Shown piece by piece: positions 1 to 8,245 of a stretch of DNA of 64,000 nt. The stretch is from NCBI RefSeq assembly GCF_002177115.1, contig NZ_MVAG01000080.1, forward strand, positions 1 to 64,000, in the 5' to 3' direction. The position numbers and the translations under genes were made by a program. The notes beneath the pieces are model-generated. The model saw nothing but the letters and a program-made list of their open reading frames with translations. It did no database searches and was not told the origin of the DNA. Origin of the DNA: Chryseobacterium mucoviscidosis. GTDB taxonomy: Bacteria; Bacteroidota; Bacteroidia; Flavobacteriales; Weeksellaceae. Numbering within the stretch: the first letter of the stretch is position 1; each line of letters starts with the position of its first letter.

Positions 1-89
1 CCTTCTTTTTCTTCAAATTTCACAATATCAAAATAATCCACTAAGTATGGTGGAAGCAAAAACTTTAGTAATTCTTGATCGTTTAGCAT
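1..89 (-). CDS. IS transposase N-terminal ORF, partial (ISAon1-like)
   Basis: The minus strand opens with ATG at 87-89 and reads MLNDQELLKFLLPPYLVDYF, followed by DIVKFEEKE, up to the window edge with no stop. The pattern LLKFLLP-x-YLVDYFDIV resembles the N-terminal, helix-turn-helix-bearing ORF of ISAon1-type transposases that are common in flavobacteria. In those elements a second ORF carries the catalytic DDE domain; it would lie to the left of this window. Only 29 residues are visible, so completeness cannot be judged. The family assignment rests on recall of the N-terminal pattern and is tentative. Confidence 0.55.
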   Translation of the reverse strand, partial: MLNDQELLKFLLPPYLVDYFDIVKFEEKE

Positions 90-209
90 TATACAAAGAT
101 AAAACTACTTAACATTCCTCCCCAACTTTTGAGACTGATCCGTTTAAACATCATCATATTTTAACAAAACAATAACTATAACACCGTCAAAACGATGGTG
201 TTATTTCAT

Positions 210-217
210 TACATTTG
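210..217 (+). promoter_or_regulatory. Putative -7 box TACATTTG
   Basis: An exact match to the Bacteroidota -7 consensus TAnnTTTG lies about 85-100 nt before the DUF5686 gene. A weak inverted repeat (ACACCGTC/GATGGTGT, 181-199) lies just upstream. No clear TTTG -33 box is seen at the right distance. Confidence 0.4.
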
Positions 218-302
218 CAGTTTTGTATTTAAACCCTGAAAAGTTTAAATAATATTTATTTTTTTATAATAAAAGTGCATAATTTTTGTTTATGCAAATA
301 GC

Positions 303-2843
303 TTGAAGAAACAACAAATGTTAATTAATAATTCCAAATATTACTCCCTCTTTCTATTTCTATTTTTTGCGGATCTCGTATACTCACAAAATTCGGCAAA
401 CGGCAGAATTGTAGACGCAAAAACCAATAAAGAAGTTTCCGGAGTGGATATTTTCATCAATGAAAATGAAAAGGCTGCTCTTACCACAACTTCGGGAAAC
501 TTTTCCGTACAGTCGGACAGCGTGATTTATAAACTTCGGTTTTTAAGAAAAAAATATTCTTTAGAAAGCATAGATGTAACTCCTCAAAACGCCACCAATA
601 TTTTTGTAAAACTGGCTCAGGAAAAAGTAAGCAGCATACAGGAAGTTGTTATCCACAACGAAAAGCCGAAATACAAAAACAAAAAAGAAAATCCCGCTTA
701 TGCCATCATGCAGAAAGTCTGGGAACGAAAAAGAAACAACGGTTTAGATAAATTCGATACCTATACTTATAAAGAATACGAGAAAATTCAGTTTGATGCC
801 AACAATCTGGACAGCGCATTTATGAAGAGAAAAATCTTTAATAAACTTGAATTTATTTTCGATTATAAAGATTCTACCGCAAGCGGAAAAATTGGACTTC
901 CCGTTTTCCTGAATGAAGCCATCTATGAAAACTATGGCGAAAACAGACCTTCAAAAAGATCAAAAAGGCTTTTGACTGCTCAGAAAACATCAGGCTTTCA
1001 GGACAATCAGATCATTACTTTAACGGCAAAAAACCTTTATCGCGATATCAATATTTACGATAATACGTTAAATTATTTCGACATCGGATTCCCAAGTCCC
1101 GTTGGAGAAACAGGGTTCAGTACGTATGATTATAATTTGGTTGATACCATTTCCATGCGGGGAGAAAATGCCTTTAAAATCCGTTATCAGCCGAAAAGAA
1201 CGGAAGTTTTAGCATTTCAGGGATATCTTTATATTGATACCGACAGTTATGCAGTTTTAGGGGCAACTTTGAAATCGACTCAAAAGATCAACGTAAACTT
1301 CATCAACGGGATTTCTACAGAACTGGAATACGACAACCCCGATGAAAACACTTTTCTGCCAAGAAAATTTGTAACGGAGATCGAGATGACTCCTTTTTCC
1401 AAGAAGAAAACCTCAAAGAGCATTATTGCCAAAAGATCCGTCGATTATTCGGAATATCAGTTCAACAAACCTCTTGAGGATAAAATTTTTAAAAGAAACG
1501 AGGAAGAATATGATGATAAATTCGTAGAAAAAGATGATGCTTACTGGGTAAAAGCCAGACCGGATTCTCTCTCAAAAAGCGAACAGGGAATTTATGATAT
1601 GCTTGATAAGCTTCAGCAGACTCCGAAGTTCAACCGTATTGTAAAGCTTTATGAAACGTTGGGTTCAGGATATTACAACATTACAAAAGGAATCGATTTA
1701 GGTCCGATTTTCTCCGTTTACGGAAAAAATGATGTTGAAGGAGACCGAATCAGAATCGGAGCAAGAACTTATTTCACAAGAAATGATCCTTGGAGAGTTC
1801 AGTTTTACACCGCTTACGGTTTTAAAGACCAACAGGTAAAATATGGTGCTGAAGGAAGATTCATGTTTAACAGAGTAAACCGTTTTACAATAGGTGCAGG
1901 AACAAGAAGAGACATTTTACAGTTGGGTGTTCAGCTCACGAATGATGACGGAATTATGGCAAGAACGTTTGCTTCTTCAACGCTTTTCGCAAGAGGAGAA
2001 AATGCTTCTCTAAGCTCCGTTAATCAAACCAACCTGTTTACGTCTATTGAGCCATGGAAAAACTTCCAGATCAGATTAGATGGAACAATGCAAAGCATTA
2101 AATCGGCAAATCCGAGCGGATTTAATCTGATGTATTACAAAAACGGAGATCTGAGAAAAACAACCAACGATTCGCATTTTACTTTAAGTTTGATTGCAAG
2201 ACCGGGGGCAAAATTCTCACAAACCGGAATCGACCGATATGAGCACGGAACTTTGGCTCCGACTATTGTCTTAAAATACACAAGAGGAATTGAGGGATTA
2301 TTCGGTTCAGATTTTAATTATAACAAACTGCAGTTCATGTTCTATAAACCCGTCTTAATTGGAAGCTGGGGAAAAACATTAATCAACTTTGAAGCCGGAA
2401 AGAACTTCGATACGGTTCCATTGGCTTTGCAGAACGTCATTCCGGGGAACCAGTCGTACAGTCTGGCGCAAAATACTTTTGCACAGCTTAATTATTATGA
2501 ATTTGTTGCAGACACTTATACAACGCTGCATTTAGAGCATCATTTTAACGGAAAAATCCTTTCTTATATTCCTTTGATCAAGAAATTGAAATTAAGAGAA
2601 ATTGCCTTCATCAGAGGAGCTTACGGAACATTAAGCGATGCTTCAAAAGCAATTAATGTGGAAGGATTCAAATATTCTGCTCCAAGCGAACACGTTTATT
2701 ATGAATACGGTTTCGGGATTGAAAATATAGGTTTCGGAAACCTTAGAATTTTCAGAGTGGATTTCAACTGGCGCGGAAATCACCTCAACAGACCGGATAT
2801 TTCAACTTTCGGAATTAAAGCTGGTTTTCAGGTCGGCTTTTAA
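303..2843 (+). CDS. DUF5686 family outer-membrane protein with carboxypeptidase-regulatory-like domain
   Basis: Large envelope protein (846 aa) typical of Bacteroidota. A hydrophobic signal peptide (about residues 8-28, ending near VYSQ) is followed by a CarboxypepD_reg-like beta-sandwich (about 32-110: NGRIVDAKTN...). The rest is the DUF5686 region, starting around NPAYAIMQKVW and ending in aromatic-alternating beta-strands with a C-terminal Phe, as in outer-membrane beta-barrels. The family has no established biochemical role, so export to the outer membrane is an inference. The frame opens with TTG at 303; the ATG at 318 gives a cleaner signal peptide (MLINNSKYY...) and may be the true start. 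The gene is monocistronic: a strong hairpin with a T-run follows directly. Confidence 0.88.
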   Translation: MKKQQMLINNSKYYSLFLFLFFADLVYSQNSANGRIVDAKTNKEVSGVDIFINENEKAALTTTSGNFSVQSDSVIYKLRFLRKKYSLESIDVTPQNATNIFVKLAQEKVSSIQEVVIHNEKPKYKNKKENPAYAIMQKVWERKRNNGLDKFDTYTYKEYEKIQFDANNLDSAFMKRKIFNKLEFIFDYKDSTASGKIGLPVFLNEAIYENYGENRPSKRSKRLLTAQKTSGFQDNQIITLTAKNLYRDINIYDNTLNYFDIGFPSPVGETGFSTYDYNLVDTISMRGENAFKIRYQPKRTEVLAFQGYLYIDTDSYAVLGATLKSTQKINVNFINGISTELEYDNPDENTFLPRKFVTEIEMTPFSKKKTSKSIIAKRSVDYSEYQFNKPLEDKIFKRNEEEYDDKFVEKDDAYWVKARPDSLSKSEQGIYDMLDKLQQTPKFNRIVKLYETLGSGYYNITKGIDLGPIFSVYGKNDVEGDRIRIGARTYFTRNDPWRVQFYTAYGFKDQQVKYGAEGRFMFNRVNRFTIGAGTRRDILQLGVQLTNDDGIMARTFASSTLFARGENASLSSVNQTNLFTSIEPWKNFQIRLDGTMQSIKSANPSGFNLMYYKNGDLRKTTNDSHFTLSLIARPGAKFSQTGIDRYEHGTLAPTIVLKYTRGIEGLFGSDFNYNKLQFMFYKPVLIGSWGKTLINFEAGKNFDTVPLALQNVIPGNQSYSLAQNTFAQLNYYEFVADTYTTLHLEHHFNGKILSYIPLIKKLKLREIAFIRGAYGTLSDASKAINVEGFKYSAPSEHVYYEYGFGIENIGFGNLRIFRVDFNWRGNHLNRPDISTFGIKAGFQVGF

Positions 2844-2849
2844 AATATA

Positions 2850-2879
2850 AAACTCCTTCAGCGCGAAGGAGTTTTTTTT
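2850..2879 (+). terminator. Intrinsic terminator
   Basis: A 10-bp perfect stem AAACTCCTTC/GAAGGAGTTT with a 5-nt loop is followed by a T-run, right after the DUF5686 stop codon. Confidence 0.9.
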
Positions 2880-2884
2880 ATTTC

Positions 2885-3070
2885 TTAAGATTCTTCACCA
2901 TAACCTTTGCAGCTATTGCAATGCGCTACAATGTAAACAATTTTACACGGAGGTCTCTGCCCTTCCGGAATGCTGCAATAGACATCGCATGGTAAACATC
3001 CCTGATCCGGAGCAGCTCCTCCCATTACATTTTTAAGATCCTGTCTTTTGATTTTTTTTAAATTTTTCAT
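2885..3070 (-). CDS. Bacteriocin-like peptide with GG-type leader
   Basis: A 61-aa peptide whose N-terminus MKNLKKIKRQDLKNVMGG is a Lys-rich leader ending in a double glycine. The core that follows has six Cys (CLPCDVYC, PPCK, HCNSCK). Chryseobacterium genomes carry many such genes, usually named bacteriocin-like proteins; export by a C39-peptidase ABC transporter is known for GG-leader peptides in general but not shown for this family. It is one of four related genes in the window and follows a frameshifted paralogue on the same strand, 57 nt upstream. No exporter or modification enzyme is adjacent. The product may be a toxin, signal or metallophore precursor; this cannot be decided here. 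Confidence 0.75.
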   Translation of the reverse strand: MKNLKKIKRQDLKNVMGGAAPDQGCLPCDVYCSIPEGQRPPCKIVYIVAHCNSCKGYGEES

Positions 3071-3127
3071 AGTAATAGATTTTATAAAGTTGACAAAAAG
3101 CCCCGATATGAGGCTTGAGTTTCAGAT

Positions 3128-3293
3128 TTAGCAGTCACAAGGCATTACATCAATAACCGAATTAATACAGTGTTGTTTCTGCCATGCTGTCCACGTACAC
3201 CATTCGTAACACCAATCTGCGGGAATCGGACATCTTTCTCCTCCAGCAATGGCTTTAAGCTGTCTTTTCGTTAGTTTTTTTTAGATTTTTCAT
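3128..3293 (-). pseudogene. Bacteriocin-like peptide gene, frameshifted in an A8 tract
   Basis: From the ATG at 3291-3293 the minus strand begins MKNLKK and then stops after 12 codons. Removing one A from the run of eight (T-run on the plus strand at 3275-3282) restores a 54-codon frame. It begins MKNLKKLTKRQLKAIAGGER and continues with CPIPADWCYEWC, CIN and PCDC before a TAA at 3128-3130. The restored product has the same leader, GG site and six-Cys core as the neighbouring gene. The lesion may be a real pseudogene, a phase-variable slippage tract or a sequencing indel in a homopolymer. The gene lies upstream of the intact paralogue on the same strand. Confidence 0.75.
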
Positions 3294-3437
3294 ATTAGCT
3301 TGGTTTAATTTGTCGCCTACTCTGTTTGCTTTTTGGCTTACGCAATATATTAGTTATTTGATAGTTACCAAATATATAAATATTTCCCGTTAAATTGAAT
3401 AAATATAAAAACTTTAACTTTTCCTTACTTCATTGCA

Positions 3438-3471
3438 CAAAAAAAAGCCTCAGCAAAATTGCCAAGGCTTT
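3438..3471 (-). terminator. Terminator of the rplU-rpmA operon
   Basis: The stem AAGCCT..GCAA/TTGC..AGGCTT has a 2x2 internal mismatch. On the minus strand it is followed by a run of eight T, 23 nt after the rpmA stop. Confidence 0.85.
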
Positions 3472-3493
3472 TAATTTTTATAAAACGCTGAAA

Positions 3494-3751
3494 TTATGCG
3501 TTTGCTTCTACAGATACGAAAGATCTGTTATTTGCTTTCTTTCTGAAAACTACTTTTCCGTCAACTAATGCGAACAAAGTGTGATCTTTACCGATACCCA
3601 CGTTTGCACCTGGGTGGTGTTGAGTACCTCTTTGTCTAACGATGATGTTACCCGCAATAGCATCTTGACCACCGAAAATCTTTACACCTAATCTTTTAGA
3701 GTGAGATTCTCTACCGTTTTTGGAACTACCAACTCCTTTCTTGTGTGCCAT
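3494..3751 (-). CDS. rpmA: 50S ribosomal protein bL27
   Basis: The 85-aa protein begins [20 protein letters not shown], with the conserved bL27 N-terminus whose tail reaches the peptidyl-transferase centre of the large subunit. The downstream segment contains the family [15 protein letters not shown] and GKDHTLFAL motifs. There is no Firmicutes-type cleavable N-terminal extension. It lies 29 nt after rplU, the usual bacterial pairing, and is closed by a terminator. Length is normal for the family. Confidence 0.98.
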   Translation of the reverse strand: MAHKKGVGSSKNGRESHSKRLGVKIFGGQDAIAGNIIVRQRGTQHHPGANVGIGKDHTLFALVDGKVVFRKKANNRSFVSVEANA

Positions 3752-3780
3752 TTTATTTTAAGGTTTTTTGGTTTAAAAAA

Positions 3781-4170
3781 TTATTCTGCGCTTTCAGTTG
3801 CCTCAGCGTCAGCTTTTTTAGTTGTCTTTTTAGCAGGTTTTTCTGCTTTTTTAGCTCCTTCAAATCCTGTAATACCAGTAATCTGAATTTGAGTTAAAGA
3901 TTGTCTGTGACCATTTTTCACTTTGTAACCTTTTCTTCTTTTCTTTTTGAAAACGATTACTTTATCAGCTTTTACATGATCAAGGATCTCTGCTTCTACA
4001 GTGATTCCGCTTACAGCTGGGGCGCCTACCGTGATTGCTCCGTTTACAGTAAGAAGTACTTTATCAAAAGATACTTTTCCTCCTTTATCTCCTTTTAAAC
4101 GGTTTACAAACAACTTCTGGTCTTGCTCAACTTTGTATTGAAGCCCTGCTATTTCTACAATTGCAAACAT
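3781..4170 (-). CDS. rplU: 50S ribosomal protein bL21
   Basis: The first ~100 of 129 residues match bL21 (MFAIVEIAGLQYKVEQDQ, later KVIVFKKKRRKGYKVKNGH and the QITGI signature). bL21 binds 23S rRNA in the large subunit. The C-terminus carries an added Lys/Ala/Glu-rich, disordered tail of about 25 residues (KKAEKPAKKTTKK...), a common flavobacterial extension. It is the first gene of the rplU-rpmA operon; its leader faces the divergent lipoprotein gene. Confidence 0.98.
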   Translation of the reverse strand: MFAIVEIAGLQYKVEQDQKLFVNRLKGDKGGKVSFDKVLLTVNGAITVGAPAVSGITVEAEILDHVKADKVIVFKKKRRKGYKVKNGHRQSLTQIQITGITGFEGAKKAEKPAKKTTKKADAEATESAE

Positions 4171-4351
4171 TGTTTATAGATTTTTAGTTATTTCGAGGTG
4201 CAAATATAAGAAATATTTTCTAATCTGTTCAAATTCAATTCAATCTTTTTTTAAAATAAAATTTTAACTATGTTTTGAATAATTTTTCACAATAAAGTGA
4301 TATGAAATTCCGTTTAAATTTATATCTTCGTTTTCACCAAAATATTTATAT

Positions 4352-5239
4352 ATGAAAAGAAAAATCCAATTCCCGATTCTTTTGGGAGCCATCGCTGCAC
4401 TTTCTTTGTCAGCATGTAACGACGACACCATGGAAACGCCTGTACAGCCAGAACAACAGGCAGAAAACCTGAAACCGGAACAGCCGAATGCTCTTGAAAA
4501 AGTTTGTTATTACGTAGATCAGTACTGGAGTTCTTCATCTGTATTGCTTACTTCACTGCAGAATTCTGCAGACACCAACTTTATGAATTCCCAGATGACA
4601 AAAATTGCCAGTATGTGGGGAAGAAGCAATCCAACCTTAAGATTTGTGAATGATCCCTCAAATTTTAATTCTACCTACAATGCCATTTCGTATTCTACAG
4701 GAAAAATTTATTACGGCTATGCCATTTATTATGATGCAAAAGCAAAAGGAGGAGATATTGTAAATGCAATGATCCTTGCTCATGAGTATGGTCACCAGTT
4801 ACAGTATATTTTCGGACTTCCTACGGTAACAGAATCCACAGCAAGACCCAACGAACTGGAAGCAGACGGCTTTGCAGGATATTACCTTAGAAGACCCAAC
4901 GGCTATAACCAGACAAGTTTTGCACAGATTGCAGCCGCTTATGAATTTGCACAGAGCATCGGAGATTATCAGACCACAAGTCCGGGACACCACGGAACAC
5001 CTCCGCAGAGAAGATCCGCAGTCCGTTTAGGATTTTTATTAGGACAGTACAACCTTAGTGCAACAGATTTCGATTACAACTTCTTCTATTATTATCAGGG
5101 AGTTTTAAACGGAACCTACAAAATGGCAAAAAACAGCCAGTATCCGGAACTTGATGCTTACATGAAGCAGTATCTTGATGAGTTGAAACAAATTCAGACC
5201 GGCGAAATTTCTGCTGAAGAATTTAAAAACTTAAAGTAA
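4352..5239 (+). CDS. Lipoprotein with HEXXH zinc-metalloprotease signature
   Basis: A 295-aa predicted lipoprotein with signal peptide MKRKIQFPILLGAIAALSLS and lipobox SLSAC (Cys22). A proline/glutamate linker precedes the folded part. The motif AHEYGHQLQ (His144, Glu145, His148) and ELEADGFAGYYL (about 168-179) match the pattern seen in YpfJ-type neutral zinc metallopeptidases, where HEXXH and a downstream Glu bind zinc. A secreted or periplasm-facing peptidase is therefore likely; the substrate is unknown. It stands alone between rplU and a divergently regulated acyltransferase gene. Family assignment is by motif only. Confidence 0.7.
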   Translation: MKRKIQFPILLGAIAALSLSACNDDTMETPVQPEQQAENLKPEQPNALEKVCYYVDQYWSSSSVLLTSLQNSADTNFMNSQMTKIASMWGRSNPTLRFVNDPSNFNSTYNAISYSTGKIYYGYAIYYDAKAKGGDIVNAMILAHEYGHQLQYIFGLPTVTESTARPNELEADGFAGYYLRRPNGYNQTSFAQIAAAYEFAQSIGDYQTTSPGHHGTPPQRRSAVRLGFLLGQYNLSATDFDYNFFYYYQGVLNGTYKMAKNSQYPELDAYMKQYLDELKQIQTGEISAEEFKNLK

Positions 5240-5323
5240 ATCATCATTTTTGAAATATCTTTCTCGGGAGGCAGGACATTATTCCTGTCTCTTTTTCTTT
5301 ATCCTGATATTCGTAAAGTTTCT

Positions 5324-5331
5324 TACTTTTG
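5324..5331 (+). promoter_or_regulatory. -7 box TACTTTTG
   Basis: Exact TAnnTTTG match 18 nt before the acyltransferase ATG at 5350. Confidence 0.6.
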
Positions 5332-5349
5332 AAGCATCATACCTAACAA

Positions 5350-6441
5350 ATGAACAGAGACCTCTATATTGATTTCGCAAAAGGACTGGCTACCATTTCC
5401 ATCATCTTTATCCATACCGCTTTCTGGTCGGGACAGTTTTATATTCAGCCGGAAGTAAGGGTTTTCTCTTTAGTTTTCGATGTTGCCCTGTTTTATGCCT
5501 TAAGTGGAATTACATCCGGTTCCAATATCGAAAAAACATTATACAGACTGCTGAAACTGCAGATCACGTATATGATTTTTGTAACATTCCTCTTCTTTCT
5601 GGATTATTTCTTTAAAGTTTTCGGGCTCACTTTCTTTTCTCTGGAATGGCTGCAGAATTTTTATTCAACCTTCGGATCAAAGTATGCTACCACAAGTATT
5701 TCTACCGCTCCGCAATGGGAAAATTTGGGCAACTGGTATCTTCACCAATACATCAATGCAGATACTTTTCCTGTGGTAATGGGAAGCTTCTGGTATTTAA
5801 AAGTCTATTATATTTTAACGGTGTTCGGAGTTTTAATATTAAAATTCTTCCCGAAACATGTTAACTGGTTCATTGGACTCTGTGCCGGATTAACTTTATT
5901 ATTTAATATTTTTCCGGAAATTTATCCTTCGGGACAGGTGGGATATGTTGCTTTTTACATGACTGTATTTCTAACTGGAAACAGAATGAAAGGCAAGAAA
6001 ATTCCCGACAGGATGATTCCTGTATTATACGGATTGGTTGCGGTTGCACTGGCAGGACTGTTCGGGTTTTACGGACAGGAAATATTTTACAAAATCAATA
6101 AAAATAAATTTCCGCCACAAATCCCGTACATTATCTGGACTTTCTTCTCTTTGGTAACGCTTTTTGTTTTTTATAACCGATTAAAGATCACAAAAGAAAA
6201 TGTGGTGACCTACATTGGTAAAAACGCGATATTTTTCTATTTCGCACAAGGGATAAGCTCTTCACTGGTTTACTTTTTAGTCGTTCCAATGAAGGGAAAT
6301 ATGCCTTGGTGGATTTTAATGATTTTAATTTACGGGATCAATATTATTCTGGCATTCATCATTTCAGCCGGCTTGAAAAAAGTTGATGAATGGGGTTGGA
6401 AAATATTAGAGTTTTTAAGAAGCAAAACGGCTTCTCATTAA
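5350..6441 (+). CDS. Acyltransferase family 3 membrane protein
   Basis: A 363-aa polytopic inner-membrane protein with about ten hydrophobic segments. The N-terminus (MNRDLYIDFAKGLATISIIF with a following IHT) has the acyltransferase_3 pattern, in which Arg/Asp/Lys-rich first-helix residues and a membrane His take part in O-acyl transfer to surface sugars. The acceptor is unknown; no polysaccharide genes adjoin it. A -7 box lies 18 nt upstream. Its stop codon overlaps that of the convergent small-protein gene by four bases (TTAA). Confidence 0.75.
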   Translation: MNRDLYIDFAKGLATISIIFIHTAFWSGQFYIQPEVRVFSLVFDVALFYALSGITSGSNIEKTLYRLLKLQITYMIFVTFLFFLDYFFKVFGLTFFSLEWLQNFYSTFGSKYATTSISTAPQWENLGNWYLHQYINADTFPVVMGSFWYLKVYYILTVFGVLILKFFPKHVNWFIGLCAGLTLLFNIFPEIYPSGQVGYVAFYMTVFLTGNRMKGKKIPDRMIPVLYGLVAVALAGLFGFYGQEIFYKINKNKFPPQIPYIIWTFFSLVTLFVFYNRLKITKENVVTYIGKNAIFFYFAQGISSSLVYFLVVPMKGNMPWWILMILIYGINIILAFIISAGLKKVDEWGWKILEFLRSKTASH

Positions 6442-6680
6442 TCTCTGCTTCTTCCGCCTCTTGCAATAAGGGCAACAATAACGATTAAAACAACAGCTCC
6501 GATAATGATGTACGTTGGATTGGTGTACCATTCTGTTGTCGTGGTGGTTGTTTGTTCAGTAGTTACCGTTCCGCCGCCCGTTGCTGTTTCCTGAGCAAAG
6601 CTGAAAGCCGACATGAATAGAATAAGCATTGCTGAAAGTAAAGCTCCTGCTTTAGATTTTAAAGTGGTAATAGTTTCCAT
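6438..6680 (-). CDS. Small signal-peptide/TM protein, unknown function
   Basis: An 80-aa protein. An N-terminal hydrophobic segment ending AFSFAQ looks like a cleavable signal peptide. It is followed by a Gly/Thr-rich stretch (TGGGTVTTEQTTTTTTEW), a second hydrophobic helix (about 54-72, YIIIGAVVLIVIVALIA) and a short basic tail RGGRSRD. The mature protein would be a single-pass membrane protein with a Thr-rich outer part. No family is recognised. It converges on the acyltransferase gene with overlapping stop codons. Confidence 0.65.
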   Translation of the reverse strand: METITTLKSKAGALLSAMLILFMSAFSFAQETATGGGTVTTEQTTTTTTEWYTNPTYIIIGAVVLIVIVALIARGGRSRD

Positions 6681-6832
6681 TGTTTATATTTTTAATTTGG
6701 TTTCTTGGTTAAAACAAATTAAATACCAAGATTTTTAAATTATTAAGAAAAATATTTTTTAACCGTTCTGAATATTTAAATAAACTTTAATCGTATCGCA
6801 AATTATTTTAATTTTACAGAAAATTTTAAAAC

Positions 6833-7414
6833 ATGTTTAAGTTGAAACTTCCTACCGATCCAAGGTGGGCAAATATTGCTGAAGGAAACATCGAAGAAAT
6901 TTTAACGGATCATGCATGGTGCGAGCAAAAAGCCGCTACCAACGCGATAGGATTAATTACCATGCTTCCTGAATATCCGGAAATTGTAACGGAACTTCTT
7001 GCGATTGCGCAGGAAGAGTTGGAGCATTTTCGTCAGGTTCATGAGATTATTAAAAAAAGAGGTTATACTTTCGGACGCACCCGAAAAGACGATTATGTAA
7101 ACGAACTGGTGAATTTTATCCAGAAAGGCGGCAACAGAGATGATCTTATTGTCGATAAAATGCTTTTTGCAGCCATGATCGAAGCCAGAAGCTGCGAAAG
7201 ATTTAAAGTTCTGACTGAAAATATTAAAGATGAAGAGCTTAAAACCTTCTACAGAGAACTGATGATTTCGGAAGCCAACCATTACACCACCTTCATCGGG
7301 TTTGCAAGACAGCTCGGAGACGAAGAAAAAGTAAACAAACGCTGGGAAGAATGGCTGGAATATGAAGCCAAAGTCATTCAGTCGTACGGAAAAGGCGAAA
7401 GCATCCACGGATAA
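6833..7414 (+). CDS. miaE: tRNA-(ms2io6A37) hydroxylase
   Basis: MiaE is a non-haem diiron monooxygenase that hydroxylates the isopentenyl group of ms2i6A at position 37 of tRNAs. The 193-aa protein is full length. It shows the expected carboxylate/histidine ligands in a four-helix bundle: Glu31 (CEQKA), Glu62/His65 (QEELEHF), Glu117 and Glu122 (IEARSCERF), and Glu147/His150 (SEANHYTTF). It is followed after 11 nt by the DUF502 gene, suggesting co-transcription. Regulation is not evident. Confidence 0.93.
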   Translation: MFKLKLPTDPRWANIAEGNIEEILTDHAWCEQKAATNAIGLITMLPEYPEIVTELLAIAQEELEHFRQVHEIIKKRGYTFGRTRKDDYVNELVNFIQKGGNRDDLIVDKMLFAAMIEARSCERFKVLTENIKDEELKTFYRELMISEANHYTTFIGFARQLGDEEKVNKRWEEWLEYEAKVIQSYGKGESIHG

Positions 7415-7425
7415 ATACTATAAGA

Positions 7426-8043
7426 TTGAAAAAACTGACGTTTGAAAATATTGCCAATTTTTTCCTGAAAAATTTCTTTCAGGGACTCGTGATTATCGGT
7501 CCGATCGGGCTGACAATTTTTGTTATCTGGTATGTTGTAACGTCTATTGATAATATCATTCCTTCCGTTGCAAAGGAAATTCCGGGGCTCGTTTTCATCT
7601 CAACCATTTTATTTACAGCACTTTTAGGCTTTTTGGGAAATAAATTCGTGGTCGGAAGATTCTTTTTCGATGCAATGGATCGTCTTCTTGAAAAAACTCC
7701 GGGCGTAAAACACATCTACACGCCCACAAAAGACGTAATGTCCTCATTTGTAGGAGACAAGAAAAAATTCAACGATCCTGTCTGGGTAAAAACCAACGAA
7801 AATCCTGAAATATGGAGAATTGGCTTTTTAACACAAAAAGAAATGGCAGACGTTGAAAAACACAATTATGTAGCGGTATACCTTCCCCATTCTTATGCTA
7901 TTTCTGGCTGGGTAATCGTTACCGAAGAAAAAAACATTAAACCCGTTGTAGGGATGACGGCGGCTTCGGCAATGAAATTTGCGGTAAGCGGCGGTGTTGC
8001 AGGGTTTCATTCCGATGATAACATTTTCAAGGCTCCGGAATAG
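7426..8043 (+). CDS. DUF502 family membrane protein
   Basis: A 205-aa protein of the DUF502 family: two N-terminal transmembrane helices (about 17-37 and 52-70, around GLVIIGPIGLTIFVIWYVV and VFISTILFTALLGFLG) are followed by a soluble domain containing KTPGVKHIYTPTKDV and the GWVIVTEE region. The family is widespread with no settled role. The frame begins with TTG at 7426 (TTGAAAAAACTG); there is no good in-frame ATG nearby, so a TTG start is accepted. It is close downstream of miaE. Confidence 0.88.
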   Translation: MKKLTFENIANFFLKNFFQGLVIIGPIGLTIFVIWYVVTSIDNIIPSVAKEIPGLVFISTILFTALLGFLGNKFVVGRFFFDAMDRLLEKTPGVKHIYTPTKDVMSSFVGDKKKFNDPVWVKTNENPEIWRIGFLTQKEMADVEKHNYVAVYLPHSYAISGWVIVTEEKNIKPVVGMTAASAMKFAVSGGVAGFHSDDNIFKAPE

Positions 8044-8245
8044 TCTATCTTTTTTTTACTTAAAAATATCGCAAAAGATATTCTTAAAGATCATTTTCTT
8101 TATCTGATTGAATTACAAGATTAAAGAAAACATTATCCTGTTCATTAAAGAATACATCTGATTTTTAGAATAAAATTTTTTCGCAGATTATTCATTTTTA
8201 ATGAAAATTTTACAAATTAAAACAAAACTAACAACAATAAAAAAG

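Noticed and set aside
3701..4098. Short plus-strand frames in the rplU-rpmA region
   Set aside because: Antisense shadows of ribosomal protein genes.
8065..8082. Terminator after the DUF502 gene (AATATC/GATATT)
   Set aside because: A 6-bp AT-rich stem without a T-run is too weak to call.
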